Assembly (NCBI RefSeq): GCF_001279775.1
Contig: NZ_LGDG01000263.1
Location: 1 to 53,195, forward strand
Origin: Streptomyces sp. MMG1533
GTDB lineage: Bacteria; Actinomycetota; Actinomycetes; Streptomycetales; Streptomycetaceae
Length of the DNA stretch: 53,195 nt
Direction: 5' to 3'
Below the pieces are notes generated by a model. That model searched no databases. It was not told where the DNA came from and saw nothing but the letters and a program-made list of their open reading frames with translations. Position 1 is the first letter of the stretch. The number at the start of each line of letters is the position of its first letter. The translations under genes and the position numbers were made by a program. Shown in pieces: positions 8,462-16,989 of the stretch.

Positions 8462-8855
8462 TCAGAGGGTGCGGAGGAAGTCGAGAAGCATCTCGTTGAG
8501 TGGAGGGCCATCTCCCGCAAGCGGCGCAGGATGTCCTGGTCGATGTCGTCGGCGGTCCGGTGCCGACCGTGCACGCCGCGCCCCATAGGCCGTGAGCCGG
8601 CCCTCGATGTCACCGGCGCCCAGCGTGCGCGCGAACTCGGCCCGGATCTCCCGGTTCCGGGGATCCGTGTACCGGACGTCGCCGGTCGCGGCCCCCGCAG
8701 GTGACCACCGCGCGGACGAGCTCCGGGTACTCCAGCACCGTGTCGGTGGCGATCACCCCGCCCATCGACAGGCCGACGAGGACCGCGGGTCCCGCGTCGA
8801 GGTGGCGCAGCAGGGCGGCGAGGTCATCGGCCCGGCGGAACGGCTCGGTGGCCAC
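8462..8855 (-). pseudogene. Remnant of an alpha/beta-fold hydrolase (frameshifted, 5' end lost)
   Basis: Coding-like pieces of one hydrolase lie in different minus-strand frames. From its upstream end: a central piece with ADDLAALLRHLDAGPAVLVG, the nucleophile elbow GLSMGG and a following helix to VVTCGG. A second frame then reads GDVRYTDPRNREIRAEFART...GAGDIEGRL, another has TADDIDQDILRRLREMA, and the last has PLNEMLLDFLRTL before a TGA at 8462. Together these are the middle and C-terminus of an alpha/beta hydrolase in the usual order, interrupted by at least three frame changes and apparently a deletion after VVTCGG. The N-terminal third is absent. It cannot make a working enzyme. Confidence 0.65.
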
Positions 8856-8991
8856 CGTCACCGCCGTCCTGGCGCGGGAACACACCCTCAACCGGCAGGT
8901 GGGCGGCGATCTGACCGGCGCCGAGGTGCGGGCGGGCGTGCGGGTGCCGACCGAGATGGTGCGCACCTTCGACCACGTGGACATCGACTGA
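8852..8991 (+). pseudogene. 3' remnant of an unidentified plus-strand gene
   Basis: About 46 codons with strong G/C third-position bias run into a TGA at 8989-8991. The peptide includes LAREHTLNRQVGGDLTGAEV and ends VRTFDHVDID. There is no start codon with a ribosome binding site, and upstream the frame runs into the antisense strand of the hydrolase remnant. It therefore looks like the tail of a gene whose front was deleted. I do not recognise the family. Confidence 0.4.
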
Positions 8992-8997
8992 CCCGGA

Positions 8998-10149
8998 CTA
9001 CTTCCCCATCACCAGCCCGTCCTTCGCCGCACCCCGGCTCAGCACCACGTCCCGGATCCGGTCGCGCACCCCGCGCATCTCGGCGCCATGGGCGAGCGCC
9101 TGGTTGAGGTTCACCACCCGGCCGGCGTCGACGTCGAACACCTGCGGCACGAACTCCGCCTTCGTCACCCGCCAGCGCTCCCCCGGCCCGGCGGGCGGGG
9201 CGAACGTGAAGCGGCCGACGGTGGACTGGTTGCCGCGCGGGTCCTGTGCGCCCTGGTGGTTGAACATCTCGCCCGCGATCTGGTCGCCCATGCCGTAGAT
9301 CACCCAGGTGCCGTTGACCTTTTCGTACGCCTGCGGGACGTGCGCATGGGTGCCGAGGATCAGGTCGATGTCGGGGCGGCCGCCGGTGCGGGCGGCCGTG
9401 AGTGCGCCGGCCAGGGAGAGTTGGCGCTCGTCGGGCTCGTCCTGCCATTCGGTGCCCCAGTGCATGGACACGACGACGACGTCGGCGCCCGCGGCCCGGG
9501 CCGCCCGGGCGTCCGCGACGATCTTGTTCTCGTCGATCAGGTTGACGGCCCAGGGCTGCCCCTGCGGGAGCGGGAACCCGTTCGTGTCGTACGTGTAGGC
9601 GAGGTGCGCGACCTTCGCGGGACCCGCGCGCAGCACCGTGACCGTGCGCGCCTCGGCCTCGGTGCGCGCCGAACCGGCGTGGCCCACGCCCACACGGTCG
9701 AGGGCGTCCAGGGTGCGGCGGATGCCGTCGGCCCCGTCGTCGAGGCTGTGGTTGGAGGCGGTGGAGCAGCCGTCGTAGCCGGTGGCGGCGAGGCCCGTGG
9801 CCACTTCGGGCGGGGACTTGAACGTGGGGTAGCCGGTGTAGTCGCCGTTCTCGCCGTAGACGGTCTCCATGTGACACAGCGCCAGATCGGCGCGGGAGAC
9901 GAGCGGCTCGACGCCGGCGAGCATCGGACGGAAGTCGTAGCCGGTGCCGCCCGAGTCGAAGCGGGCGCGGTCGATGATGGAGCTGTGCGGGAGGACGTCG
10001 CCGGAGGCGACGAGCGTGAAGCCCTTGTCCTTGGTCGGCGCGGGATGTCCCGGCCGGGCGGGCGCCCCCTGGTCCTGGGCCTGACAGGCGGCGCCCGCGG
10101 CGAGGAGGGCCGTGAGGGCCAGGGCCACCTGCCGTCTGCGTGCAATCAT
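8998..10149 (-). CDS. CapA-family (PGA_cap) metallophosphatase-fold lipoprotein
   Basis: A 383-aa protein. The N-terminal signal peptide carries a lipobox (LLAAGAAC, Cys22). The body (about residues 43-340) has the CapA/PgsA layout: TLVASGDVLPHSSI, the CHMETV segment, TASNHSLDDG, VVVSMHWGTEWQ, and a late LILGTHAHVPQ with the conserved metal-binding histidines. It is a calcineurin-like fold. Family members were named for poly-gamma-glutamate capsule synthesis in Bacillus, but most actinobacterial copies stand alone and have no known substrate. No pgsB or pgsC homologue is next to it, so polyglutamate synthesis is not supported. The N-terminus faces the sigma-factor gene across an A/T-rich divergent region. 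Confidence 0.9.
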   Translation of the reverse strand: MIARRRQVALALTALLAAGAACQAQDQGAPARPGHPAPTKDKGFTLVASGDVLPHSSIIDRARFDSGGTGYDFRPMLAGVEPLVSRADLALCHMETVYGENGDYTGYPTFKSPPEVATGLAATGYDGCSTASNHSLDDGADGIRRTLDALDRVGVGHAGSARTEAEARTVTVLRAGPAKVAHLAYTYDTNGFPLPQGQPWAVNLIDENKIVADARAARAAGADVVVVSMHWGTEWQDEPDERQLSLAGALTAARTGGRPDIDLILGTHAHVPQAYEKVNGTWVIYGMGDQIAGEMFNHQGAQDPRGNQSTVGRFTFAPPAGPGERWRVTKAEFVPQVFDVDAGRVVNLNQALAHGAEMRGVRDRIRDVVLSRGAAKDGLVMGK

Positions 10150-10362
10150 CAGTTCACCCCACTGTGATCATATTTACTCACAAATAGGTATGATGCTGGA
10201 GACGCCCGCAAACAACCTTTTCGCCCTCTTTAGCCCGTCCGGAGCGCGCGAACGGCCGGATGCGGACCGTTCGTCGAACCGTTCGTCGACGCGATCGACC
10301 GTCCGCCGCAGACATGTGCGCCCGCCCTGTCCAGAAACGGCCCCCTGTTGTGCCATACGGCC
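10150..10362. promoter_or_regulatory. A/T-rich divergent promoter region of capA-like gene and ECF sigma gene
   Basis: About 210 bp between the two divergent starts. Positions 10160-10200 are unusually A/T-rich for this DNA and contain TATGAT at 10189-10194, a good -10 hexamer for rightward transcription. A convincing -35 at the normal spacing is not visible. No open frame with coding bias lies here. Confidence 0.35.
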
Positions 10363-10908
10363 ATGACGGCCGGAACCACTCTCAGAAACGGGACGACCGC
10401 CGAGCACGAGCTCGCCGCACTGCAGCGGGAGCACGGCCGGCCCCTTTTCGCGCTCTTGCTCCGGCTCTGCGACGGCGACCGGCAACGCGCCGAGGACCTC
10501 GTGCAGGAGACCCTCGTCCGCGCCTGGCAGCATCCCGAGGCCCTGCGCGCCGACGACTTCGAGTCCGTACGGCCGTGGCTGCTGACCGTGGGACGGCGAC
10601 TCGCGATAGACGCGCGGCGGGCCCGGCAGGCGCGGCCCCCGGAGGTCGGCGACGCGATCCTGGAGAACGCCCGGGTGTGCGGCGACCACGCCGAGCGGGC
10701 GGCCGCCACCCTCGATGTGCGCGAGGCTGTGAAGACACTCACTCCGGAGCACCGTGAAGTCCTGGTGCTGGTGTACTTCCAGGGGGCGAGTGTGGCGGAG
10801 GCCGCGGAAATCCTCGGGATTCCGCCCGGTACCGTGAAGTCCCGCGCGTACTACGCGCTGCGCGCCCTGCGCCGGGTGCTTCCCGGATATGCGGCCGACC
10901 TGCGGTGA
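10363..10908 (+). CDS. ECF-type RNA polymerase sigma factor
   Basis: About 181 aa. I use the ATG at 10363; an in-frame TTG 15 bases upstream is a possible earlier start. Region 2 is clear (LLLRLCDGDRQRAEDLVQET...RAWQHPE) and region 4 follows after a short linker (LTPEHREVLVLVYFQGASVA, then a helix-turn-helix around EAAEILGIPPGTVKSRAYYA). Regions 1 and 3 are absent, as in extracytoplasmic-function sigma factors. It should direct a small regulon on release from an anti-sigma factor. The gene at 11710 encodes a zinc-finger membrane anti-sigma factor and is the likely partner, with one unknown gene in between. The subgroup was not determined. Confidence 0.92.
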   Translation: MTAGTTLRNGTTAEHELAALQREHGRPLFALLLRLCDGDRQRAEDLVQETLVRAWQHPEALRADDFESVRPWLLTVGRRLAIDARRARQARPPEVGDAILENARVCGDHAERAAATLDVREAVKTLTPEHREVLVLVYFQGASVAEAAEILGIPPGTVKSRAYYALRALRRVLPGYAADLR

Positions 10909-11043
10909 AACCCATGGCCGAGTCAAACCTCCGTAAAGCGCCTTGCCCCTGACCCCGGTTGAGTAATCGGCTGTCCTCATCCGTGTTCCGCACTGGGGCC
11001 CGGCAACGGGCGACGCGCACGCACCGGAGGAAGGCAGGAAGGA

Positions 11044-11559
11044 ATGCTGCACAGAGGTCAAGAGAGCACGGACGGCGCCGGTGGCGGCGAACTCACCGTC
11101 CCCATGGCGTGGTTGTACGCCGAATACATCGCCGACGAGCTACTGCGGTCCGGGGATCTGATGCCGCCGACGTCGTTCGAGTTCCGAGCCGGGCGGGACG
11201 CCCTCGCCCTGACCATCTTCCTGTCCGACACCGACGGTGAACTGTCCGGCATCCAGGTCGTCTCCCAGCTGGACAACTGGCTGTCGCTGACGGCGTACGA
11301 CCAGCCGTGGCAGGACTGGGTGGACGAGCGGATGACCGCGCTCGCCGCCGACGCGGTCGTCGCCGGCGGCCCCTCCCCCGACCTCGATCTGGCCCGGGCG
11401 GCCTGGCGCTGGCTGGAGGAGACCGAGCTGCTCGCGCCCGATCTGAACGCGGTGCCGGGAGGCGGTCCGGTGATCGGTGAGGACGAAGGGCCCAAGGTAT
11501 GGACGCCTGCCTGGCAGCTCGGGTTGCCTCTGGGACACCTCGCCATCCACCTTTTTTAG
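11044..11559 (+). CDS. Unidentified acidic protein between sigma and anti-sigma genes
   Basis: A 171-aa soluble protein with GGAGGAAGGCAGGAAGG before the ATG and strong coding bias. It is acidic and has no signal peptide or membrane helix. The central part reads SFEFRAGRDALALTIFLSDT, then SQLDNWLSLTAYDQPWQDWV, which suggests a small alpha/beta fold. It continues into a helical RAAWRWLEETELLA and a C-terminus PAWQLGLPLGHLAIHLF. I do not recognise the family; it does not show the features of SsgA-like proteins, which I considered. It sits 135 bp after the sigma gene and 150 bp before the anti-sigma gene on the same strand, so a role in the same stress response is plausible but unproven. Confidence 0.7.
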   Translation: MLHRGQESTDGAGGGELTVPMAWLYAEYIADELLRSGDLMPPTSFEFRAGRDALALTIFLSDTDGELSGIQVVSQLDNWLSLTAYDQPWQDWVDERMTALAADAVVAGGPSPDLDLARAAWRWLEETELLAPDLNAVPGGGPVIGEDEGPKVWTPAWQLGLPLGHLAIHLF

Positions 11560-11709
11560 ATTCGTTTCGACTCGGACCAATCCGCGGGTCCGGCCGCTCC
11601 GAATCGTTGGTTGCGATTCTGTGTGCGCCTTGAGTGATTCGGCGGCCTGGTGCGTACCGGTGGGAGCAAGGAGTAACCCCACCCGCACCCAACGGCACGA
11701 GGATTCGTC

Positions 11710-12363
11710 ATGAGGTCCCTGGAGAGGCATCGCGACGTCGGCGCGTACGCGCTCGGCGTGCTGGACGAGGCGGACGCGTTCCGCTTCGAGGACCACCTCA
11801 TGGAGTGCCCCCGCTGTGCGGCACACGTGACCGAATTCGGGCCCGCGACCCGGCAGTTGATGCTGTACCGACGGGCGACACCGCGCGTCGTGCACCCCGC
11901 GGCACAGCCCGGTCCCCGGATGCTGGAGCGGCTCCTCGGCGAGGTCGCGGCACGGCACCGGGCGCGCCGCAGGCGACTGTGGTACGTCGTGGCCGCGTCG
12001 GTGGTGCTCGCGGTGGCCGGCTCCGGAGTCGTGATGATGACGAGCGGCGCCGAGGGGGCCGCTCGGGTCACCGCGACCGACGAACGCTCGGGTGTGTGGG
12101 CCGAGGTCACCACCGAGGACGAGGCCTACGGCAGCGACGTGGAGCTCAAGGTCAAGGACGGCGCCGGCCCCCGCTCCTGTCTCCTCATCGCCATCGGCCA
12201 CGACGGCTCCGAACAGACGATCACCAACTGGGACGTCCCCAGCCACGACGCCCGCCCCAACACCATGCGCGGCGGCTCGTGGATGCACCCCGACCAGATC
12301 GCCCGCTACGAGGTCCGCACGGCGGACGGGGAGCACCTGGTGACGCTCCGGTCCCGCCAGTAG
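11710..12363 (+). CDS. Zinc-finger (zf-HC2/ZAS) transmembrane anti-sigma factor
   Basis: A 217-aa single-pass membrane protein. The N-terminal cytoplasmic domain carries the zinc anti-sigma pattern H-x3-C-x2-C (His29, Cys33, Cys36 in DHLMECPRCAAHV) after a helix, HRDVGAYALGVLDE. A basic stretch (RHRARRRRL) precedes one transmembrane helix at about 91-110. The outer domain of about 105 residues is beta-rich (SGVWAEVTTEDEAYGSDVEL...). This layout traps ECF sigma factors at the membrane. The nearby ECF gene at 10363 is the natural partner, although anti-sigma genes usually follow their sigma directly and here one gene intervenes. Confidence 0.88.
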   Translation: MRSLERHRDVGAYALGVLDEADAFRFEDHLMECPRCAAHVTEFGPATRQLMLYRRATPRVVHPAAQPGPRMLERLLGEVAARHRARRRRLWYVVAASVVLAVAGSGVVMMTSGAEGAARVTATDERSGVWAEVTTEDEAYGSDVELKVKDGAGPRSCLLIAIGHDGSEQTITNWDVPSHDARPNTMRGGSWMHPDQIARYEVRTADGEHLVTLRSRQ

Positions 12364-12423
12364 GCGCGTACGCGAACCAGGGTCACCGAGGTGGTGCGAC
12401 GCGTCTCCTGGCACCGGGCCAGG

Positions 12424-13287
12424 TCACTTGAGCAGCCGCGACAGCCTTCGGTCCGCCAGCGGCCTGCCGCCCGTCTGGCAGGTCGGGCAGTACTGGAGCG
12501 AGGAGTCGCTGAAGGAGACCTCGCGGATGGTGTCGCCGCAGACCGGACAGGGTTCGCCGGTGCGGCCGTGGACGCGTAGGCCGCTCTTCTTCTCGGCCTT
12601 GAGGCGGCCGGCCGCTACGCCCCGGGAGCGCTCGATCGCCTCGGTGAGGGTCGTGCGGAGAGCCTCGTAGAGTCTGCTCGTCTCCTCCGGGGTGAGGCTC
12701 GAGGTCGGTTTGAAGGGGGACATCTTCGCCGCGTGCAGGATCTCGTCGCTGTAGGCGTTGCCCACGCCGGCGATGAGGCTCTGGTCGCGCAGGGCTCCCT
12801 TGATCTGCCGGCGTTCACCGTCGAGCAGGGCGGCGAGGCGGGCCTCGTCGAAGTCGTCGGCGAGCGGGTCGGGGCCGAGGCGGGCCACGCCCGGGACCTG
12901 CTGCGGCTCGTGGACGACGTACACCGCGAGGCGCTTTTGGGTGCCCGCCTCCGTCAGGTCGAAGCCCGCGCCGGTCTCCAGGGCCACCCGCAGGGCGAGG
13001 GGGCCCTTGCCGGGGCGGGGCGGGCCGTCGGGGAGCCTGTCCTTCCAGTGGAGCCAGCCGGCGCGGGCCAGATGGGTCACCAGGTGCGGGCCGCCGTCCG
13101 TCTCCAGGTCGAGGAACTTGCCGTGCCGGTGCACGGCGGTGACCTCGCGGCCCTCGACGGCGGTGAGCGGAGGGTCGTACGTCTTCAGGACACTGATCGC
13201 CACGGGCAGCACCCGGACGATCTCGTGGCCGACCAGGTGCTCGGTGAGGAAGTCCTTCAGCGCTTCGACCTCGGGGAGTTCCGGCAT
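12424..13287 (-). CDS. Fpg/Nei-family DNA glycosylase/AP lyase
   Basis: A 287-aa base-excision repair enzyme. The start is fixed at the ATG at 13287 because the mature N-terminus must be M-PELPEVE: Pro2 is the catalytic amine and Glu3 its partner, and any upstream extension would abolish catalysis. Other visible elements are HRHGKFLDLE, the helix-two-turn-helix region (IKGALRDQSLIAGVGNAYSD), and a C-terminal four-cysteine zinc finger, CPVCGDTIREV...YCPTCQTGG. Lysine and other oxidised-base contacts cannot distinguish Fpg (8-oxoG) from Nei-like specificity, and actinobacteria have several paralogues. It converges on the anti-sigma gene and is downstream of the SpoIIE phosphatase (31 bp). Confidence 0.92.
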   Translation of the reverse strand: MPELPEVEALKDFLTEHLVGHEIVRVLPVAISVLKTYDPPLTAVEGREVTAVHRHGKFLDLETDGGPHLVTHLARAGWLHWKDRLPDGPPRPGKGPLALRVALETGAGFDLTEAGTQKRLAVYVVHEPQQVPGVARLGPDPLADDFDEARLAALLDGERRQIKGALRDQSLIAGVGNAYSDEILHAAKMSPFKPTSSLTPEETSRLYEALRTTLTEAIERSRGVAAGRLKAEKKSGLRVHGRTGEPCPVCGDTIREVSFSDSSLQYCPTCQTGGRPLADRRLSRLLK

Positions 13288-13318
13288 ACGTCCAGAGTGC
13301 CACCGGTTGCGGGAGTGC

Positions 13319-15406
13319 TCAGGTCCGCTCCGGCACCACGAACTCGCACCACACGCACTTGCCGCCGCCCCGCGCATCCACGCCCCACACGTCGGCGAGC
13401 AGGTCCACGAGAAGCAGGCCCCGGCCGGAGACACCCGACTCACCCGCGTCCCGACGGCGCGGCAGGGCGCTGGAGGAGTCCTCCACCTCGACGCGCAGAC
13501 GGCGGTCGCTGCCGGTGAGCACCCGCAGGGTGACGATCGCGGAGCCCTCGGTGTGCATCAGGGCGTTGGTGATCAGTTCGTCGGCGGCGAGTTCGATCTC
13601 GTCGGAGAGCTGCCCGGCGCCCCAGGCGCCGACCGCGGCGCGGATCATGTGCCGGGCCTCGGTGAGGGCCTTGGAGTCGCCGGGTGCCACATGCTGCAGG
13701 AGCCGGGCCCCGGACCGGGGAACATCCAGGCCGCGGCGGCGCAGCAGGAGCAGGGCGACGTCGTCGTCGCCGGCGCGTACCTCGGCCACGTCGATCAGGC
13801 GGTCGGCGAGGGCGCGGACGTCGTCCGGGCCGGTGGCGATGAGGGACGTCAGGATCTGCATACCGTCGTCGAGGTCGGCGCCGGGCCGTTCGACCAGGCC
13901 GTCGGTGCACAGCAGCAGGGTGTGGCCGGGGTCCAGTTCGAGGGTGGCGACGGGGTATTCGAGGCGCCCGAACTCGGCGGACAGGCCGAGCGGAAGTCCG
14001 CCCTCCACGGAGACACGGCGGCAGCCGCCGTCGGGGCGGCGGACGAGAGGGTCGATGTGGCCGGCCCGGACCACCTGGACCACGCCGGTGGACAGGTCGG
14101 CCTCCGCGTACAGGCAGGTCGCGAAGCGGTCGGTGTCGAGTTCGTGGAGGAAGACGGAGGCCCGGGCCATCACCGTCGCCGGGTTGTGCCCCTCGGCGGC
14201 GTACGCCCTGAGGACGATGCGCAGCTGGCCCATGACGGCGGCGGCGTGCGTGTCGTGGCCCTGGACGTCCCCGATGACGGCACCGACACGGCCGCCCGGC
14301 AGCGGGATGACGTCGTACCAGTCGCCGCCGATGTCCCGGCCGAGGGAGCCCGCGGCATTGCCGGCGCGATAGCGGACGGCGATGTCGGCGCCGGGGACGC
14401 TGGGGATGGTGCGCGGCAGCATGGCCTGCTGGAGCCCGGTGGCGAGGTCCATGTCCTGCTCGTAGAGCATGGCGCGCATGAGGCTCTGCGCGATGCTGCT
14501 GCCGAGCGCGACCAGGACGTTGCGGTCCTCCGGCGAGAAGCCGTGCCGGTCGCTGTAGAGCAGGCCCATGGCGCCGATCGGGCGGGCCTCGACGATGAGC
14601 GGGAGGTAGGCCGCCGAGGTGATGTTCAGGTCGGTGATGTGCGGCCAGAGGATCGGGTACCGGTCCGCGAACTCCTCCGGTGACTCGATGAAGCGCGGGC
14701 TGAGAGTCCGGACGGCCTCGCTCATCGGGTAGGGCTCGTCGATCCGGGTGACGTCGGTGCCGGGGACGAAGCTGCCCGCGGGGCCCTCGGCGACCAGCCG
14801 GATGCGGTCGGCCTCGACCAGGCCGAAGACCAGGCTGGTGGCACCCAGGTGGGTGAGGCCGTGGGTGTCCTTGAGCACGTCGATGACGTCCTGGACGGTG
14901 CGGGCATGGGCGAGGGCGGCGGTGGTGAGCTGCACGACGTTGGTCTGTTCGCGCAGGGCCGCGTCCAGGGCGGCCTGCTCGCGGCGGACCTCGCTGTCTC
15001 TGAGTTCCTGGGTGGCGTCCCGGACGATGCCGATGATCCGGCGCGGGCGGCCCGTCTCGTCGCGCCGGATGTAGCCCTGGGTGTGGGTCCAGCGCAGGGT
15101 GCCGTCGCGGCGGCGGATGCGGAAGTAGGCGCCGTAGTTCTCGCTGCCGTCCTTCATGGCCTTGGAGACCAGGGCGTCCAGCCGGTGGCCCTCGGCCTGC
15201 GGGATCCGGATACCGAGGGTCGTCGGGTAGCCGTCGTACTCGTCGGGGCGCAGGTCGAAGACCTCGTGGGCCTGGGCGTCCATGTGGAACAGACCGTTGT
15301 CCAGGTCCCAGTCGAAACTGCCCATGCGGTTGAGCGCCAGGATCGGATCCGGGTGGGCGGGCCAGTCGTCCGGGAGTGACAGGGCGCTCGCTCCCCGATC
15401 AACCAT
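13319..15406 (-). CDS. PAS-GAF-SpoIIE protein phosphatase with C-terminal HATPase (anti-sigma-kinase-like) domain
   Basis: A 695-aa regulator. I start at the ATG at 15406, preceded by AAGGTGG; the longer frame overlaps the upstream gene. Domains in order: PAS with PAC (about 15-135, FDWDLDNGLFHMD... and RWTHTQGYIRRDE), GAF (about 155-315), a PP2C/SpoIIE phosphatase (about 335-550; DIGGDWYDVIPLPGG and VGAVIGDVQGHDTHAA supply the metal-binding Asp and Gly-Asp motifs), and an HATPase_c domain (about 560-690; DELITNALMHTEGS, then GESGVSGRGLLLVD). Such proteins dephosphorylate anti-sigma-antagonists in partner-switching networks, and Streptomyces has dozens. No cognate antagonist is adjacent. It follows a lipoprotein gene by 64 bp on the same strand. 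Confidence 0.93.
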   Translation of the reverse strand: MVDRGASALSLPDDWPAHPDPILALNRMGSFDWDLDNGLFHMDAQAHEVFDLRPDEYDGYPTTLGIRIPQAEGHRLDALVSKAMKDGSENYGAYFRIRRRDGTLRWTHTQGYIRRDETGRPRRIIGIVRDATQELRDSEVRREQAALDAALREQTNVVQLTTAALAHARTVQDVIDVLKDTHGLTHLGATSLVFGLVEADRIRLVAEGPAGSFVPGTDVTRIDEPYPMSEAVRTLSPRFIESPEEFADRYPILWPHITDLNITSAAYLPLIVEARPIGAMGLLYSDRHGFSPEDRNVLVALGSSIAQSLMRAMLYEQDMDLATGLQQAMLPRTIPSVPGADIAVRYRAGNAAGSLGRDIGGDWYDVIPLPGGRVGAVIGDVQGHDTHAAAVMGQLRIVLRAYAAEGHNPATVMARASVFLHELDTDRFATCLYAEADLSTGVVQVVRAGHIDPLVRRPDGGCRRVSVEGGLPLGLSAEFGRLEYPVATLELDPGHTLLLCTDGLVERPGADLDDGMQILTSLIATGPDDVRALADRLIDVAEVRAGDDDVALLLLRRRGLDVPRSGARLLQHVAPGDSKALTEARHMIRAAVGAWGAGQLSDEIELAADELITNALMHTEGSAIVTLRVLTGSDRRLRVEVEDSSSALPRRRDAGESGVSGRGLLLVDLLADVWGVDARGGGKCVWCEFVVPERT

Positions 15407-15470
15407 GGGGCCACCTTGCCAGGATTTGTCGGATTCTTCGACCGGGAGGCAGGCCTCTCGGTCACTGCCG

Positions 15471-16823
15471 TCAGCTGTCGAAGAGGTCGGTGGGGCTGCC
15501 GAAGACACTGTCAGTACCGGCCGGATCATCGGGGATCAGGCCGCCGCCGTCGGGCACGTCGGGGGTGTCCGGCACGGTCTCGGGGCCGAGCTCGTCCGGG
15601 GAGTCGCGGAAGGTGCCGGAGCCCTCGGCCGTGGGATCCCCGAAGGTCGGCACCTCCGGGGCCGTCGTCCCGGAATCGGGCACGCCCGTGCCGTCCGACG
15701 GGACGAGCGGGCGCTCCGGCTCGCCCGTCGGGGGCGTGGCCGCGACGGTGGCCGCGGGGCAGTGCGCGGCCTCGTTCGTGGACGGTGTCGTGGAGGGGGC
15801 TGCTGAGGGGGCCGGAGAGGGGGCCGTGGACGTGTCCGTCGGTTCGCCCGTCGGTACGCCTGTCGGTACGCCTGTCGGTACGCCCGTCGGCGCCTCGGCC
15901 GGTACGTCGTCGTCGGCGCCCGGTGTGACGGTGACGGTCGGGGTCGCGCAGTCGGTCGTCTCCGGGGAGGAGCTCGCGGACCTGCTCTCGTCGTCGGGGG
16001 ACGCGCTGCCCTCGCCCGGCGAGGCACTGAAGGAGCTCTTGCCGGGGGTCGGCGTCAGCGGGTCCGGCACGGGCACGACACGGTCGTGGCGGACGTCGTG
16101 GCCGATACGCCGCTCGATCCAGGTGTTGTTGGCGACGCCGATGATCGTGATGTCGGTGATGACCTGGGTGGTCGGGGCCACCACGATCACCCGGTCGGGC
16201 CGGTATCCGGCCCAGGGGCGCCCGCCGGCGCCCGCGCTTGCGTGCGTCGCCACCGGCGGCTGCAGCGGGTTGCCGCAGGCGCAGCGGACGCGTGGGACGC
16301 CCCGGTTGTCGACGAGGACGGCGGTGCCGGCCTGGAGGACCGACTGGTAACTGGTCACCCGCCCGGCGCTGTAGCCGTGGTTGGTGACCCGCGTGTCGGC
16401 GCGCAGCGCGACCGGGGCCAATCCGCGCAGATAGGCCGGGATCGCCGCCTGGGAGATGCCCTCGACCTGAGCGAAGGCGCGGGCCTTCGCCCGGTCGGCG
16501 GTCAGGTGATCGATCTGCAGGTCGACGTCGCAGCTGCCGACCCGCTCGGCGCCGCCGTAGAGCCCGGGCGTCCCGCCGGACACCGGCCGTACGGCGGTCG
16601 GCCCCGACCGGCCCGGTTGCGGCGTTCGGGTGATCGGGGGCGGTGCGGCCGTCGAGGTCGCCGTGGAGTCCGTGAAGGGATCGGGCCCCTGGTCCACGAC
16701 CGGCTGGAGGAAGAGTTCCCCGCTCGCCTTCGTGTCCCTGTCCCCGTCGCCGCCGCAGCCGGCGACGAGCAGCGCCGCCGAGAGCGCGCAGGCCGCGACG
16801 AGCGTTCCGGTGGGTATGCGCAC
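15471..16823 (-). CDS. Secreted lipoprotein with Thr/Pro/Ser-rich repeat region
   Basis: About 450 aa. Start chosen at the second of two adjacent GTGs, six bases after GGGAG. The signal peptide ends in a lipobox, LLVAGC (Cys23). Residues about 75-245 form a globular domain beginning GLYGGAERVGSCDVDLQIDH and continuing through VRCACGNPLQPP, like domains of uncharacterised Streptomyces lipoproteins (DUF6777-type from memory, unchecked). The last about 190 residues are low-complexity: Ser/Pro/Thr/Glu-rich with a tandem PTGV repeat and APSPAPSAAPSTTPST, typical of a wall-spanning stalk. The order (domain next to membrane, stalk outermost) is unusual. It may be cotranscribed with the SpoIIE phosphatase downstream. 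Function unknown. Confidence 0.8.
   Translation of the reverse strand: MRIPTGTLVAACALSAALLVAGCGGDGDRDTKASGELFLQPVVDQGPDPFTDSTATSTAAPPPITRTPQPGRSGPTAVRPVSGGTPGLYGGAERVGSCDVDLQIDHLTADRAKARAFAQVEGISQAAIPAYLRGLAPVALRADTRVTNHGYSAGRVTSYQSVLQAGTAVLVDNRGVPRVRCACGNPLQPPVATHASAGAGGRPWAGYRPDRVIVVAPTTQVITDITIIGVANNTWIERRIGHDVRHDRVVPVPDPLTPTPGKSSFSASPGEGSASPDDESRSASSSPETTDCATPTVTVTPGADDDVPAEAPTGVPTGVPTGVPTGEPTDTSTAPSPAPSAAPSTTPSTNEAAHCPAATVAATPPTGEPERPLVPSDGTGVPDSGTTAPEVPTFGDPTAEGSGTFRDSPDELGPETVPDTPDVPDGGGLIPDDPAGTDSVFGSPTDLFDS
15836..15893. repeat. 12-bp in-frame tandem repeat (PTGV)
   Basis: Four to five copies of a 12-base unit (GGTACGCCTGTC on the plus strand, with C/T variation) inside the lipoprotein gene, encoding tandem Pro-Thr-Gly-Val. 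Because the unit is a multiple of three, copy-number change would lengthen the protein without breaking the frame. Confidence 0.8.
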
Positions 16824-16989
16824 CACACTCTCCCGTCCATCCCGTCCATCCCGTGCGGCGCCGCCGTCGGGGGCACCGCAGTTGCCACAATTGTCTGCTT
16901 CACTCACTTGGGTTACGCAAGCGGAGACCGAGGTACACGGAGAGTTACCCGGGGTCCGGCGCGAGAATGGAGAGGAGGAGCGCACGGCC

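Noticed and set aside
8998..10149. Poly-gamma-glutamate capsule locus
   Set aside because: Only the CapA-like protein is present; no ligase (PgsB/CapB) or PgsC is nearby, so capsule synthesis is not supported.
12758..14683. Plus-strand open frame of about 640 codons
   Set aside because: Antisense to the Fpg/Nei and SpoIIE phosphatase genes; it crosses the boundary between two genes with no start signal.
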